64,000 nucleotides of DNA, from assembly GCA_037178625.1 (NCBI GenBank), contig CM074133.1, positions 248,001-312,000 on the forward strand. The letters run 5' to 3'. A model generated the notes under the pieces. That model was not told the DNA's origin, searched no databases, and was given only the letters and a program-made list of their open reading frames with translations. Within the stretch, counting starts at the first letter, position 1. Each line of letters begins with the position of its first letter. The translations under genes and the position numbers were made by a program. This DNA is from Skeletonema tropicum (Eukaryota; Bacillariophyta; Thalassiosirophyceae; Thalassiosirales; Thalassiosiraceae). Of the stretch, positions 39,849 to 52,144 are shown in pieces.

Positions 39849-41513
39849 ATGCACACTTCAAGAGAGAAAGCGCAGCAACAGCAACCATCCTCTTCCGACG
39901 TGAACAGCAAGAGCGCTCGGAAGGGTGTTAGATGCTCATTTCTGTCTATTCGTCAAATAATTTACAAAGTCCAATGGCCGAAAGTGCGTGTAGGCGATCA
40001 TATCTTCCGCGAAATAGTAGAATTACAATCATCGCGCAATCCATGCTTCGAACACTCTACTGATCCACATACTCTTCTGAGGCTTGTTCTTTCCTCTTGC
40101 AATATGCGTGAACTAAAACATGTATTGTCTGAGCTAGGATGCGTAATGGATCTATATCGCACCAGACAGGAACAATTATCTATCGCTTACAATGTCATTT
40201 CCAATCGCAACGTTACCTGTAACGGTTCAAGCTCGGCTCAGTTCTACAAATCGGATGCAGAAAGCAAAGCTGGAATAATGAATTATGGCCGTTGTGTAAA
40301 TAACAGTCATAACTTGCAGTCGTTGGCTGCTCCAGAGTGTTCCAGCGTATTGTCTAATGGGTAAGTCCGAAAGTGTATTGTTAAGATGAGCTGAAATTGG
40401 AAGAAGCGTCTTATGTGATTCAGAATTTCATGTATAAGCGAAACGCTTAACACTGCGTAAAACATTACGTAGAGTGATCGTACGAACATAGAAAGGATCG
40501 CTCATTCATCTACATTTAAGTCGCTTTTTGCTGTGTGGTATTAACCTTCCATAGAGTTCATGCCAAAAATAAAATTGTGATGTATGCAAATTTATTTTAA
40601 ACTTGAACTGGTATTGTTTCTCCCATATGAATGTCGTCATGTCAAAAACTAATCACTTATCCTTACTTATCCCTATTTTCATTTACTTCAGCAATGGCGG
40701 TGTGACAGCGGGCAACAAAAAAGATGTTGTCGACAACAACAAGAACGAGCATGATATACCTCTTCTGCAGACAAAGCAAGGCGATTGCATCTCTCCCGCT
40801 CATGTTAGATGCACTAACTTTGAGCAGGCAGAAGCATTTGATGCATCATGCAAATCATGGAGATCATGCGATAATAATAATGATTATGACGTTGTCGAGC
40901 AGGCGAGTTCTTTGTTAAAGTTAAAGCAATCATCAAAAAATTATGACATCGAACAGCAGTGCCCTAAAGAGAGCAATGGTAGTGCCGCAACTCCAGTGAA
41001 TACTCATCATCCGTCTGAAACGGACATACCAGCGTCTACTCCTTCTGATGAGGAGTCAGCAGTTGACCCAACTAATCTTCCGGCGTTGCTGTATCATGCT
41101 GGGGAACAACCTGCTACTGTTCGCGCATATCGCCGCTGCTCAGAAGATCGCAGTCTTGTGGGCCGCCAAACCATTCGCGATCATTTATATGATTCTCCGT
41201 CTACCAGTAGACTTCCGCGCAGCTGTCTCGACCGCCTGTTTCATGAGTCTTCTGGTTCTACCGTGAAGGATTATCCGTGTCGTAATGCTACTTCGGTTGC
41301 TAGACTGTCAGGAGAACGTGATAATGATGGCACCAATATGGGTGTTGGTAATGTTGATAACGCCCCCTTGGAAGCAGACGATGCTGGTGTATTTCGTAGC
41401 AATAATGGCAATGCAGCTCGGCCAGTTGGAGTTGGAGAAATTCCACAGAACACAAAAGCGTCTGGAACTATTGGATCTATGCTGGGAGAGCTGTCGGAAA
41501 AGGGAATCCAACG
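39849..41513 (+). CDS. H2 spliced gene with SAP-like segment
   Basis: Exon 1 39849-40360 (donor GTAAGT at 40361), intron ending TTACTTCAG at 40692, exon 2 40693-41513; the join SNG|NGGVTAGNKK keeps the frame. Exon 1 has MRELKHVLSELGCVMDLYRT, SAP-like in spacing, and a Cys/Arg patch KGVRCSF. Exon 2 is largely Ser/Asn/Asp-rich and disordered. A donor at 41514 (GTGAGT) matches the one before the helicase exon in H1, but here the phase does not fit the helicase frame. The product is presumably the DNA-binding protein of the element; this is inference. Confidence 0.5.
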
Positions 41514-41621
41514 GTGAGTGAATGTAGAAATGTATTCTTGAATTCGAAATATAGCATGGCACTGATCAATCATCCCTCTTTACACAAATTTGCAATCACT
41601 CCACTCCACCACTCCACTCAG

Positions 41622-42215
41622 CACGTGCCAATACCACCCTACACTCACATCTGCAACAAGGGATGCTGTACTGCCACGTTCATGCCCCTGCAAATTGCAT
41701 TCGCAATCACAATACACCGCTGCCAGGGCATGGAGGCCGGGTTCGGCAAGGACGATCGATGGAATCGCATGGTGATAGATCCGTCAGATGAGCTCTGGGA
41801 GAGAAGCCAGTGCCTTGGGACAGGATACGTTGCTACCAGCAGGGGCAAAACACTTGGTTCCAAAAATGTTATGCACCTGACGGATAGTGCCATTTATTGG
41901 ACAGGGCCGAGCGTGTCTGTAGAACGGTTACACAATTGCAAGACAAACCAAGATGGCCAACTCTGCAAACTCTTCAAGAAGCGGGACAAATGGGTCAAGT
42001 ACCTTGACGGCAAGGCAGAAGAAACCAAGACAAGATACAACAAAAGAAAGCTTGATGAAATGACGAAAACAACTTATCAAAAGGCAGTGAGTGGTACTTT
42101 AATAAAGAATAGAGAGGACCTGACGAACCGCATCACCGAAATCATAACCAGCCCAAACAAAAAATGGAAAGAAACGAAGAAAGAATACCAATTGCCACGC
42201 GATTATTTTGCCTAG
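41622..42215 (+). CDS. H2 PIF1-like helicase, C-terminal exon
   Basis: After the acceptor at 41620-41621 the frame reads HVPIPPYTHICNKGCCTATF, LQIAFAITIHRCQGMEAG and YVATSRGKTLGSKN, the motif V/VI part of PIF1/RecD2-type helicases, then a Lys-rich tail to DYFA. It is intact in frame, unlike the H1 copy. The N-terminal ATPase half (Walker A/B) is missing from the element, so only a fragment is encoded. It could once have been the helicase of a larger autonomous relative. Confidence 0.72.
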   Translation, partial: HVPIPPYTHICNKGCCTATFMPLQIAFAITIHRCQGMEAGFGKDDRWNRMVIDPSDELWERSQCLGTGYVATSRGKTLGSKNVMHLTDSAIYWTGPSVSVERLHNCKTNQDGQLCKLFKKRDKWVKYLDGKAEETKTRYNKRKLDEMTKTTYQKAVSGTLIKNREDLTNRITEIITSPNKKWKETKKEYQLPRDYFA

Positions 42216-42707
42216 TGGACGATACAATGCGATATTCACAACTTGCATGGAAAATAAATTTGTCTTCAAGACAAATTTATTATCAATCGCGGCAACATGA
42301 CAAATTAACGACAATCAATAAAGGATACAACAAAGGGAGAATATTTCTCGTGATGAAGAAACATGTCACCTATAATGACAATGTACCTGTATTTCTTTCT
42401 GCAATTGACGGTATCCTCGACAGATATAGCCAATCAATTTCTGTAAAAAGCGTCTTTAAGCCAGGTACTTCTTGCTTTCTACGTAGGAACAAGTACAAAT
42501 CCTACAGCGGTATGGTCTACAGAGCCTCTACGTGTCCACCAGGTAAACTTTCTCACTAAACAGCTACTATACTGATTCCTACCAAGATCCCTGTAGAAAA
42601 AAGTTTGGAAAAAAATGGAGAATTTGTGACCATAAGGGGTTGGGCACCTCCCGGCCCCGTTATCGACACTTCACTGCGCTTGTTTCGACCCGGGGCCCCG
42701 AGGGCCG

Positions 42708-44612
42708 AACAGTGAAGACCATGTTCACACTGCGATTCTCTTCAGATGAATTAGAAAAGACGTCTGGGAATTCGGCTTGTTGAAGTGCCGTTGCTACAGA
42801 TATACTTCTCTGCTGGTCATCTCTCCTGATAGGTACTAGTTGGTTTGTTGATCTGTTTTGACGAGACATAAGTCTAGCCGGTACGAACGGATCCCTTGGA
42901 ATTTGAGAAGCATTGCCTTGACCTTGCTGTGCGGCTGTCGAACGTGCACGCATCGCTTGAATGTATCCCATATTGACCGAACGTTCACTAGTATTGGTAT
43001 CTTCGGGAACAATATTAGATTCAGCAGTATTAGTGACACGGGCGTTTCGACTTGACAGTCCAGTTCCTGGAAGACGATGTTCTTCATTAGTAGTGGGTGG
43101 TGGTCCCGGAAGAAGACTTGTGAGAATGTCTTCACGAGTATCAATTGGAATCTTCAACCAGAGTTGCTTGACTTCACGTGGTAGTTTCTCCCAGTTCTCC
43201 TTAGGCATCTGTCCGTGTCTACGAACTTCTCCAACATTGATGTAACGATACGCCTCATCTATTGCATCAACGGCATCAAATGCATTTGACTCAACGGTAA
43301 CGGAGTTTGCATTGATATCGGCGCTATAGACATCCATATCCCATAGTAGTCCTTCATCCTCAACGAATCCTCCATTGATCATGCTCGCATTAATCTTCCT
43401 CCTCGAGTTCAACACTGATGTTTTGAATTCAGCGTCCAATTGTTGTGCTTGTCGATAATAAAAATCGATCTTGGCAGAAGCGGAACGAACAATCACTTGA
43501 CTTCCAACAGCAGTATCCTCTTGAACATCCATTAACTTCTTAGTATCACGTAGTTCCTTGATACTATCAATATATCTCTCGAAATAGATAAGTTCCTGGT
43601 CTTCGGAAATATTCTGACTGGTCTTGCAGAAGTAATTGTGCTCAATGACCCATCTCCTGAACGAATCGATAGCGGCGGCAAGTCCTTTGTGGTTTGCTGG
43701 AATCTTGCTACTGCAGATAAGTCCGAGTAGATACTTCGTCCTCGTTATTGCTGCAATGTTGTCATCATAGTGACTGGAAAGATCTCTCCATACAGCTACT
43801 CCATCCATCTCCTTGGTGTGTCTCTTGACGATAGTTAGCCCCTCGTTCGTCTCCACAGACTCTTGTAGCGCCATGAACAGAAGAGTGTTCTTCTTCTTGT
43901 ATAGCTTGACTTCATCCGGATCGTTTATTCCATCCACGGGAACTTGATAGTGTGTTTCGGTGATGTCAATCATATCATTGATTGTAAGAATACCAATGTG
44001 CTTGACTTTCCATCTCGTCCATTCTGATGCATTCTTGAACTTGGTCCAGGACTCTTCATTGGGCTTGATCTTCTTCTCGAACGCAAATAATGCTTGAGCA
44101 GCGGCCGATCGACACTTTGCTGGGGTAGTCAATCCATTACCTCCAGTGGTAGAAAAAGTGGTGTTACTCAGGCCATTCCTCTTCTCTGACGCTGCGGCAA
44201 TCACTGGATCATAGAATACCTCACCATCTGGCTCAGGTGTTTGCCTCTCTTCTGGAGTCATATTAAGGAAGGAGTCAAATACGAATCTGATCTTATCAAT
44301 GACGATGTTTACAGGATGCATCGGGAGAGTTCCGTGCGTGTTCTGTAGCCAGTTGAAAAAACTCGGGATTTGTTTGAGTTCGTCCATAACTGCTTCAGGT
44401 ACCAGTTCCTCCATTTCCGTATCGGGGTCTTTCCACCTCATCTTCTTGAGAGTCTCATCATCCTTGATCGCATCCATCAAATCGAAGCGTGTTCTGATGT
44501 CTAATAGTTTAAAAGCATCATTTACACCCTCTGAATCATAAAATACCCTTGATAGGAGATGATTGATCTCACGATCGGGGTTCCTAGGCCTGGGCCTACT
44601 ACCTCCAGCCAT
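42708..44612 (-). CDS. Copia-like Gag polyprotein, C-terminally cut by H2
   Basis: About 635 residues from the ATG at 44612, 190 bases inside the 5' LTR. The central region (about 200-430) is helical and resembles the UBN2/gag domain of Copia-type elements in layout: FMALQESVETNEGLTIVKR, VAVWRDLSSHYDD, and KYLLGLICSSKIPANHKGLA. No CCHC knuckle is seen. The frame runs through the junction into H2 and stops at 42660; those last residues (VRPSGPRVETSAVKCR) are encoded by H2. Diatom genomes hold many such Copia (CoDi-type) elements. Confidence 0.7.
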
Positions 44613-44804
44613 TTTTTGATTGGCTTTTCACGGTGTCCACTTGGTATGAAAGGAAGTTCTGTTGAGCGAGGTGTTAACCCGGCAAGTTGAAATCCACTTA
44701 AATCAGTGACGTGAGGATGATCTCTAGATTTCTTACGTCCGGCTTGATCAGACAATACAACGGTGGTCTGATAGCTATGTAGTAAACCCGAGACAATGAT
44801 AATC

Positions 44805-44961
44805 TCTCAAGTTGAGTATTATCTGCTCAAAGCCTGAGAAATCTATATGCGTACATCGACGTTGACTTGCTGTACGAGGATCACTGATCTGAACGACGGG
44901 TGGCTCGGCGGAAGTGAAGGATGAAGGACGTATGAAGATTCTGGAACGTTGAGTTCAAATA
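44805..44961 (-). repeat. Copia-like LTR (5' LTR, 157 bp)
   Basis: Second copy of 36999-37155. The sequence right after it (44962) is the start of duplication copy B. Confidence 0.8.
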
Positions 44962-47900
44962 TTCTGCTACTAGCTAACTGTACGTACTTCGAATCTACTG
45001 TACCTCTCGTACATAGAAGAAGAACAAACGGGATGATATGAGTGGTCTGTCTGCGATACGCAGCCCATTCTTTTATGTGCCCTGGTTCTCATTCTCAGAG
45101 TTCTTTTGGACAATACGTATCTTGTATTAGGCGTTCAGACATGAGCTTACGCGCCTCTTCCAGCAGAAGTGTAATAAAATAATCCATCTAGATCTAAAAT
45201 TACGTCTCGTACTTCTTTTAGAAACAATGCATCTTGTGTAGGCGATGCACACAGGATACACATGTAATAACCTCGAAGTTTATATATATATAACAGAATT
45301 TTAAAGTACGTCTGGTGGGCCCTCAAGAGGCGACATTATCTACGCTAAGTGATAACGAACATGTGCTGCAGTAGCTATTATTTCCCAGATCGCACCCCAA
45401 GCCTGCTATCTTTCAAGCAGGCCAGGATTAACAACGTCAACCTATTCAGGTCGTTTGTGGTGTCGATTACTCGACTGGGTCGAAAACTTCATCTATTCTC
45501 ACTTGGTTTGGTTCAAGGCGTAACACTTCGCTGTCTGCTTGCTCCCTAGCTTCTCTCACAATATTGCGAGGTGGTGGAATTCCTGTCTTCCAGCCAAATC
45601 TTGCACTCGCTCTCGCGGCATCTTGCCTTGTCCACAAATATTGTGGACAGACCGAAGTACAAATTTCCAGCTGCTGTTCCTGTCTTCACGTTGGCTTTCT
45701 CATCTCTCTTCTCCACACCGACTTAACTTGGAGGCGTACGAGATGGTGTGTCGGCCATCTCTGATCAAGTCAAGTAGAAGCGGGACAGGATAGAAGTAAT
45801 ATCCAATAACCTTAGTGAACTAAAGAACGCGAAACTGAGAGTTGTCTCTCAGCATCATGAACCGCAGAGCATCGCAGCAACCAACGATAACTCTGATAAA
45901 CTTGGGGGGGGAATCGCCCAACTCGATTACCTATCTTTTGAAGTATCAAGATCAGTTACGTCTCTGATCAGGACATTCTTTGAAGGGATTTGCCGAACCT
46001 ACTGGAGATACCTGTTCCGTTCCAGGGCCTCGCCCAGTCTCCAGTAACTTGCACTTCATAAGACTGAAAGTAAGCATGAGTGCAAATGTCCACTACTGGT
46101 ACTGGGGCGAGGGTAGGAAACGTTGATAGAATATCTTCCTTCCGAGACCTCGTTAAAAGGCTCCGAGTCACAGTCTTGGTTGTTTCCCAGAACAAAGAAA
46201 GCATGGCCTCATGTGCATCTGTACTTTGCTATGAACTGTTTGTAGTAGAAACAACGGAGAATGCAAGGCAGAACTTTTACTCAATCATACGATTGCCAAT
46301 CAACAGGTTTAACGACAGACCATTTTCAGCACCGCTGCTGAAACTCCCCCCACCATATTTCTCCCAGATGCGAAGTACTTAAACATCTGGCGGCGTAATT
46401 CCGTCCCTACGTATTGCTTCGCTTGCTCATACCCCGACTGTGATCAGCTACACAGCCTCCACGAGCGCAGGAACAGCACTACCCATCGAACTGTACTCTA
46501 GTTCGATGCATTTTTTGCCTCAGCGTTCGATTCTTGAGATATTCGAACCTGAGCATAAATAAATAATTAGCTCCAACGAGCCTGAATGTTCATTTCTTGG
46601 TACTTGGCAGAGATTCTATACCTGTCCATTTCCGGTCTTCATCCAGTTGTTTGCATCTCAACTCTCAACGACGATGCAATTACTCGGTAAACTACTTAGT
46701 CATCTTGATGCAGTGCAAACTTCACGCTGGATGGAATCGCAGCTCACGAACATTTAAATATCTTCTCTGGTAGATGCTCTACTCTCTTCCCCAGAGAGCA
46801 TCTTATAATGTGACACCTCTGTAGAGATCGCTAAAGAATGCGCAATCACTTGCTGGAAGTCTACTCATCCCCGATGACAAGTACATGGAGGGAGACTGTA
46901 ACCCCCATTAGACTTTCCGCTAGATGTGCCATCATTTCCCGGTCTATTGAGAATTGGACACTTGCATCCAATTCCAGGATAAGTCCCCGTGAGAATTGCT
47001 TCTCCCGAGTACTCAGCAAAAATGAGAGAACTAAACCTATCTCATCCCATCGAGATTGTGCCAATATGGTCGCCACAATGAAATGGCTGAGACCAGTTGT
47101 TCAATGCGTCTTTCTCCTCTGCGACGCAAAAATGTGACATTAGAAGGAATGCCATTGTAAGGGAAGCCTTTCTGCAAAGTGTCGTGACAAGTACATCTGT
47201 CAGACACTCCCTACACTCACTCATCCATCTTATTGCATAGACGGCCATGAGGCGTGGAAAAGACTTCAGTGTTTCGACGAGTTTTGGTACTACTGCAATG
47301 TGAGACGTGTATCATCTCACAGAGCCAGAAGTATTCTACATCTGTGCATCAACACCGCAAGGTATTGAAAGCTAGAACCAAACTTGCCCCCCTCATCCCA
47401 TCCCCAAAACATTGTCGAAGAAATATCCACTAATCAAATTCCTAATGATAGGAACGATTTCCCAACAAAACATTTCATTCAACAATCAAATTGGTCACTG
47501 ACTTTGTTTGCATCTACGTGCCACGACACCAAAGTCGGCTATGGTACTTTGATGCATCCAGTGAGGAAGTATTCAAACCGAAGAGCAAGCTCTGAAGTCC
47601 GACTACCTCCATCTACTTTGAATGAATGAGAGTATGCCCTGGCGTAGATGGGAAATGACTACCCATCCACGGCCCGAGTTCGAGAAACATGTACATGTAC
47701 TCACATACCCCCCTCAACATTATCCAAAGCAGCAACCTTCTTTTCCAACGTCACCTGCTTTGATACTCTCACCATGATAAAGTGTATAGCACCCCCAGAA
47801 CTCCCCGTTGTTGAATTTATCCCCCATGCAGCATATAACGTAGGATGCGCAGCGGGAGGAAAGGGCTCTTGAGGGAACTCGTAGACTACACTTCTTATAA

Positions 47901-48640
47901 GTTCATGGCAATAGGAAGAACAAACTCCACTTGGTCTTCCACTATTGTCCTCCACAATAGGAGAGTACGGTACAGCTGTGCATCAATAATGCACCATAAA
48001 AAAACCAAACTCAACACGGAAGAGCATAGCTCTCAATCGACGAATTAATAGTATTCCCCCGACGTGATGGATTTGCGAATGTTTATGAGCACATCGCTCA
48101 ACGGCCTACACGGAGATGTTGATGAATATCCACACACCGTGCACCCCCCACAGTATAACCAAAGCAAAACTGCGGTCTAATCTCTCAAGCATAGATGTCG
48201 CTTTGATACTCTTAATAATCAAAGAGAAGAGTATTCCTTCGTGTTGTGAAACCAACCAGACCATTGATATCGGGACATGTGTTGTAAAATAATGTCCAAT
48301 ATCATCAAACCCCCCTCAAGTCCACCCAAAGCGATGGCAATTGCTTGAGGGACGTAGCAGACCGTAGATGAACCAAACAGATCAAGGCATTGAGAACATT
48401 TCCCAATACATCGATGCCTGTTGTCCACAGTCTATATGTCACCGTTTCTACCAACACACGCAACATCCATGATATCCCTGTTCGTATCCTATCCAAACCC
48501 CCCTCAAAGCTCCCGTCAAAAGACGGTTGCGTGTGGACACTGCGATCGGAGCACATGTCGAAAGACACGGCGGTGGAAATGCCCCGGTTCCCCCGAGACT
48601 TTGGAGGGACGTCGTAGTGCTTGACGTCAAGCAGCGGCAC
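44962..48640 (+). repeat. Large direct duplication, copy B (3.7 kb)
   Basis: Near-identical to 33161-36842. Differences seen include AAGTAATATCC for AAGTAAGTAATATCC near 45797, TGTCCACTAC for TGTGCACTAC near 46087 and one extra A near 48004. It contains the same LINE remnant (about 45292-45815). Its right end meets the 48641 segment. Confidence 0.92.
48549..48640 (+). repeat. 92-bp duplication, left copy
   Basis: GAGCACATGTCGAAAGACAC to GCAGCGGCAC, repeated at 52145-52236. It is the right end of copy B and brackets the 48641-52144 segment. Confidence 0.88.
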
Positions 48641-51600
48641 TACATAAATACTATTATGTCAGTACCTATCTTACCTCGACATTGCTGCCCCATGGATCGA
48701 GCTCAAGCGTTGTTGTTGTTTGCTTTGATTTGGCTGATATTGAAATTTCATTCCTTGACTATTCTTGGATATTCTGACTAATCTAGCGTGCACGCGAAGG
48801 TACTTTTTATGCGGGAATTTCCGCTGTGGAACCCATAACCACGGAACCTACTCAAGGCAGGGGGTACGCTATTCTCTTTCTCATTCTACCTATCTGTCTT
48901 TTTATCTCAGTATCTCTATCTATCTATCTGCTGATGCTGTTGCCGCTACTGCTGCTAACAATTCGAAGATTCTAGCTAATGTGTTGATTGCTATTCCTTT
49001 GCTGACCATCGGTTGGTCATGAAAGTTCGATACATACATGCTCAGTATGCCAGCAACTACTGTACTTTGGCATTGCTGCCCCATGGATCGAACTCATGAG
49101 ACATTGCTTGTAAAAATTGCACTTGACTTCTAGGTCCTGCGACTTGAGAGAAACGAAAATGATATGTGAACAATTGAAAAGACTTGTTGTACCTGTAGCT
49201 TTGGACTGTTTTGACAGTATAAGGATAAGGACCAACCCATCGCTGGCCAAGCTTCACGATAGATGTAAACTTTCTTGAGAACTCGAGCGCCAACTTTGTC
49301 GTAGGCTTAGCGTTGCGCGTTTGATATAATAGCATCCTTGAAGACACAAAGTTGTCATCGTTTAATTTGATCGATATTGATTGCCAACTTGGCGTTGTGT
49401 ATATATTTTCCTGAGAGAACATGATTGGCTTGTTAACTCTATAGCTGTTGTAATGCACTGAGTTTAAGACTGAAATAAACTGTGAGCATCGCTGTGTTCG
49501 ACAAATATTATTCTTCAAACGGACATAGTTACCGGATTTGGATCTGCTGTGTTTCAATAACTGCTTTTATATCAAACTCGGAGAGACGGAGACCATTCAT
49601 TGTCAACTTTCCGTGGAGGCTTCTAGACCAGCTGCTGTGCTGACCAGCTCCTGACATTTCTACAATTGATCAGCCTTGGAACCCGTAGGGATGAGGATAA
49701 TGGCTGGTATTAAACCAGTGTCTATTAGGGCCTTGAAGTACCCAAAGTTGTTGCGTTCACTTTGCTTGCTGATTCACTTGTCGATCACACCTCTTTCGGG
49801 CTGTTGTATGTAAAATGGATGTTCCGTAAAATGGCACGATTTCTGTATGCCTAAAAATAAGAAATTGAAATGATATTCGATAAATTGAAATGCTCTGTGG
49901 CTGTAGCTTGATTGGACTGGAGTAGAGGACAGTTCATCCTGCCCCCTCTCATTTCTCGGATAATTGTATTTGCTTTTCGAAGGGAACTCAGAATTGCTAG
50001 CAAACTTGGCCAGCGCTTAAAGGACTGTTGTGACAATAGGACGTTTCTTGAAGACGGTGTAAAATTTCTTGATACCTCGAGCGTTTCGCAATTGCTGTAA
50101 TAGCATCCTTGAGGACATGAAGTTGTCATCGTTTGAATATTGAGTGCCACATTGATATTGAAGTTGCGTATAAGAATTTCACCTGAAGCGGCACGTTGTA
50201 CTGAACTGAGTGTAAGGCTTGAAAATACATAAACTGTGAGTTTTCACTGGTTTCGACAAAGATTGCTTTCAAAAGTGCACGCAAAGGATTTCTCATTACA
50301 GATGCATTCGCTGGACTATACCGTTGTCTTCAGGTTGCGTGCGATATTGGCATGAGAACCCTAATTGTAACTGTCGTGGTAACGAAATCCATTCCTACTT
50401 AGAATGAGGTCGAAGCGACAATCGGCTGAAAAGGCTTGGAGCTGCTGTATTTCAAATACTGCATTTCTATCAAACTCAGAGAGACAGGATCATTTATTGT
50501 TCAATTTTCCAATGGAGACTAGTAGATCAGCTGCTGGCTGACATGCTTCTTGCGTTTTTGCACTTGATCAGTCTTGGTATCTTCGGGAATGATGGCTGAT
50601 ATTAGAACCAGCGTCTTGTAGCGCGTAACGAACAGAACCCTTGCCTTGAATAGGAGAACTTGTACAATAACCATTGCAAGTGGGATGGATCTTTCATTGG
50701 CACCAGCAGTGAGTCTGGGCCTTCGATTATATTGATCGGTGTTGAAGATTGATAAAGATACTGCCCCAGTAATCGATTGGATGAGAACTTCTTTCGACTC
50801 TGCAATTTCAATAAGATACTCTTGATCCGCTTCAATAAGATACTCTTGATCCGCAACTGTACTAGCAAATATTTGTCAAGTAGGAGCGTAAGTCTACGCA
50901 ATGTCCGCTTTTGTATGAAATTGAACTGGATCAAAGGACAGTTCATCCTGCCTCCTCTCCGCTCTCGGATAATTAAAGATAACTCATTTGACTTTCAAAA
51001 ACTTTCCATAAATAAATCTGGCAAATAATAATGATGGTAGTCGGAATTGTCCGCTGGATTCTCTCCGTGAGCCATTTCACTTGGCTTCGCAATGTGCACA
51101 TCTTGTGCAATATTCAACTCTAATTCTTGTGGTAGTGCGACGCATGGATCGCCTGTAGATAATCGTTTGAAAAGGAATAAAGACCTTTGGGTCATAACAA
51201 TATTGTTAGTGATGCTCATGAAAAGACCTTCTGGGTCATAAACTGTAGTGTTGCTAGTGAGATTCCAATTTGCTGGGTTAGTGTTAGTGTTAGCATTGTT
51301 AGTGTTAGCAGTCTCTCTTGGGTATGCCAAGGTGGATATAATTCATCTATTGAGTAAGTGGTTGTGCTGATATGCAGCACAACCAAGCGGATCCGACGCT
51401 GGGACAAAGGAGCCGACGCTGGGCTCTCCGCGACTGCCACTCTTGGGCTGAAAACGAGGATCCGACGCTGGGACCCTCAACATGGCTGATATGCAGCGGA
51501 AATGGTTGGATAGAACTTCACTGAAAACAGCTACTACAACCTAACGGATCCATCTCGACGGCCATCCGTACCAGGGCTCCGCTGTATGGCGGATCCAACG

Positions 51601-52144
51601 CTGGGTATCCGCCCAGAGCTGACTGGGTTTTGAATATAATAAATTGCTGTTTGATTACGTTTTGTGTGAGGCGAAAGAGCCTTGAGTATTACCATTACTT
51701 GGAGGGCCGCTGAGCGGAGAAGGACACAATTTCTATCTGGACCTCGAGATGCTGTGTAGACAGCTGCATGTATATAATGTTGAGTTATTGCTTGTCGTTG
51801 GTGTTGCTATTGAAGACGAGTTTATTTTTCTTTATTGACATCGGAGATTGCGTAGCTTTTGGATGAAACATTTCTTTCTAACAGTGATCGCATAGTAACG
51901 ATGTGTTTCGGTGCTGATAATTATCAATGACCAGGTAAGCTGAATTCAGTTCTAGAGGGAGTCTATGATCGATTGACAATATTAATAATTGTGAGTGTTA
52001 CTACTACTAGACTTCTTCATGGTTGTTAATGGATATGGAGATGATGCTGTCGACGTGGATCTTTCCTACGCACTTCTTCTGAATATCTACGTAAAGAGAT
52101 CGATACATAAATACTATTATGTCAGTACCTATCGTACCTCGACA
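48641..52144. mobile_element. 3.5-kb insertion-like segment with 41-bp terminal direct repeats
   Basis: Starts and ends with the same 41 bases (TACATAAATACTATTATGTC..., 48641-48681 and 52104-52144, one difference) and is flanked by 92-bp direct duplications. In the interior, three diverged blocks share CATCGTTT, TAATAGCATCCTTGA, GGACAGTTCATCCTGCC and ATCAGCTGCTG-type text (around 49.1-49.9, 49.9-50.6 and 50.6-51.0 kb). A minus-strand frame at 49557-49057 is 166 codons but shows no known domain. A tRNA-T-arm-like CCATGGATCGA recurs at 48692 and 49081. I cannot assign a class. Confidence 0.5.
51389..51606 (+). repeat. Dispersed short repeat GGATCCGACGCTGGG
   Basis: Four imperfect copies of GGATCCGACGCTGGG (about 51389, 51410, 51459 and 51592) within 220 bases, one reading GGAGCC and one GGATCCAACG. 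No function evident. Confidence 0.75.

Larger units (their letters stand above)
38409..42707 (+). mobile_element. H2: second GC-palindrome TIR element with PIF1 helicase exon
   Basis: Left end CGGGCCCTCGGGGCCTGT (38409-38426); right end GGGGCCCCGAGGGCCG (to 42707). Two copies of GTCTATAAA(T/G)TTGCTCTGC lie inside the left end (about 38449 and 38551). The right subterminal region shares GTACTTCTTGCTTTCTACGT-type text with H1. It carries a spliced gene (39849-41513) and a helicase C-terminal exon (41622-42215). It lies within the Copia-like gag-pol, so it inserted after that element. No transposase recognised. Confidence 0.72.
36999..44961 (-). mobile_element. Truncated Copia-like LTR retrotransposon, interrupted by H2
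   Basis: 157-bp LTRs at both ends, gag at 44612-42708 and a protease-region fragment at 38406-37672, both on the minus strand. H2 (38409-42707) lies inside the gag-pol reading. Integrase, reverse transcriptase and RNase H are absent, so the element is defective. The outer flanks (AGCAG left, TTCTG right) are not a target duplication. Instead the two flanks belong to different parts of the 3.7-kb repeat family, which suggests recombination between elements rather than simple insertion. Confidence 0.75.

Noticed and set aside
27002..42707. H1 and H2 as Helitrons because of the PIF1-type helicase and terminal hairpins
   Set aside because: Both ends form inverted repeats of each other, there is no HUH Rep motif, and no TC...CTRR ends flanked by A/T were found.
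42660..42707. Last residues of Gag as genuine protein
   Set aside because: They are encoded by the right end of H2, as comparison with the H1 end shows.
33161..48640. Copies A and B as the LTRs of one giant element
   Set aside because: The Copia inside has its own 157-bp LTRs, and copies A and B are not adjacent to its interior in a consistent way.
48682..49096. tRNA genes around the repeated CCATGGATCGA motif
   Set aside because: Only a T-arm-like piece is present; no cloverleaf could be drawn.
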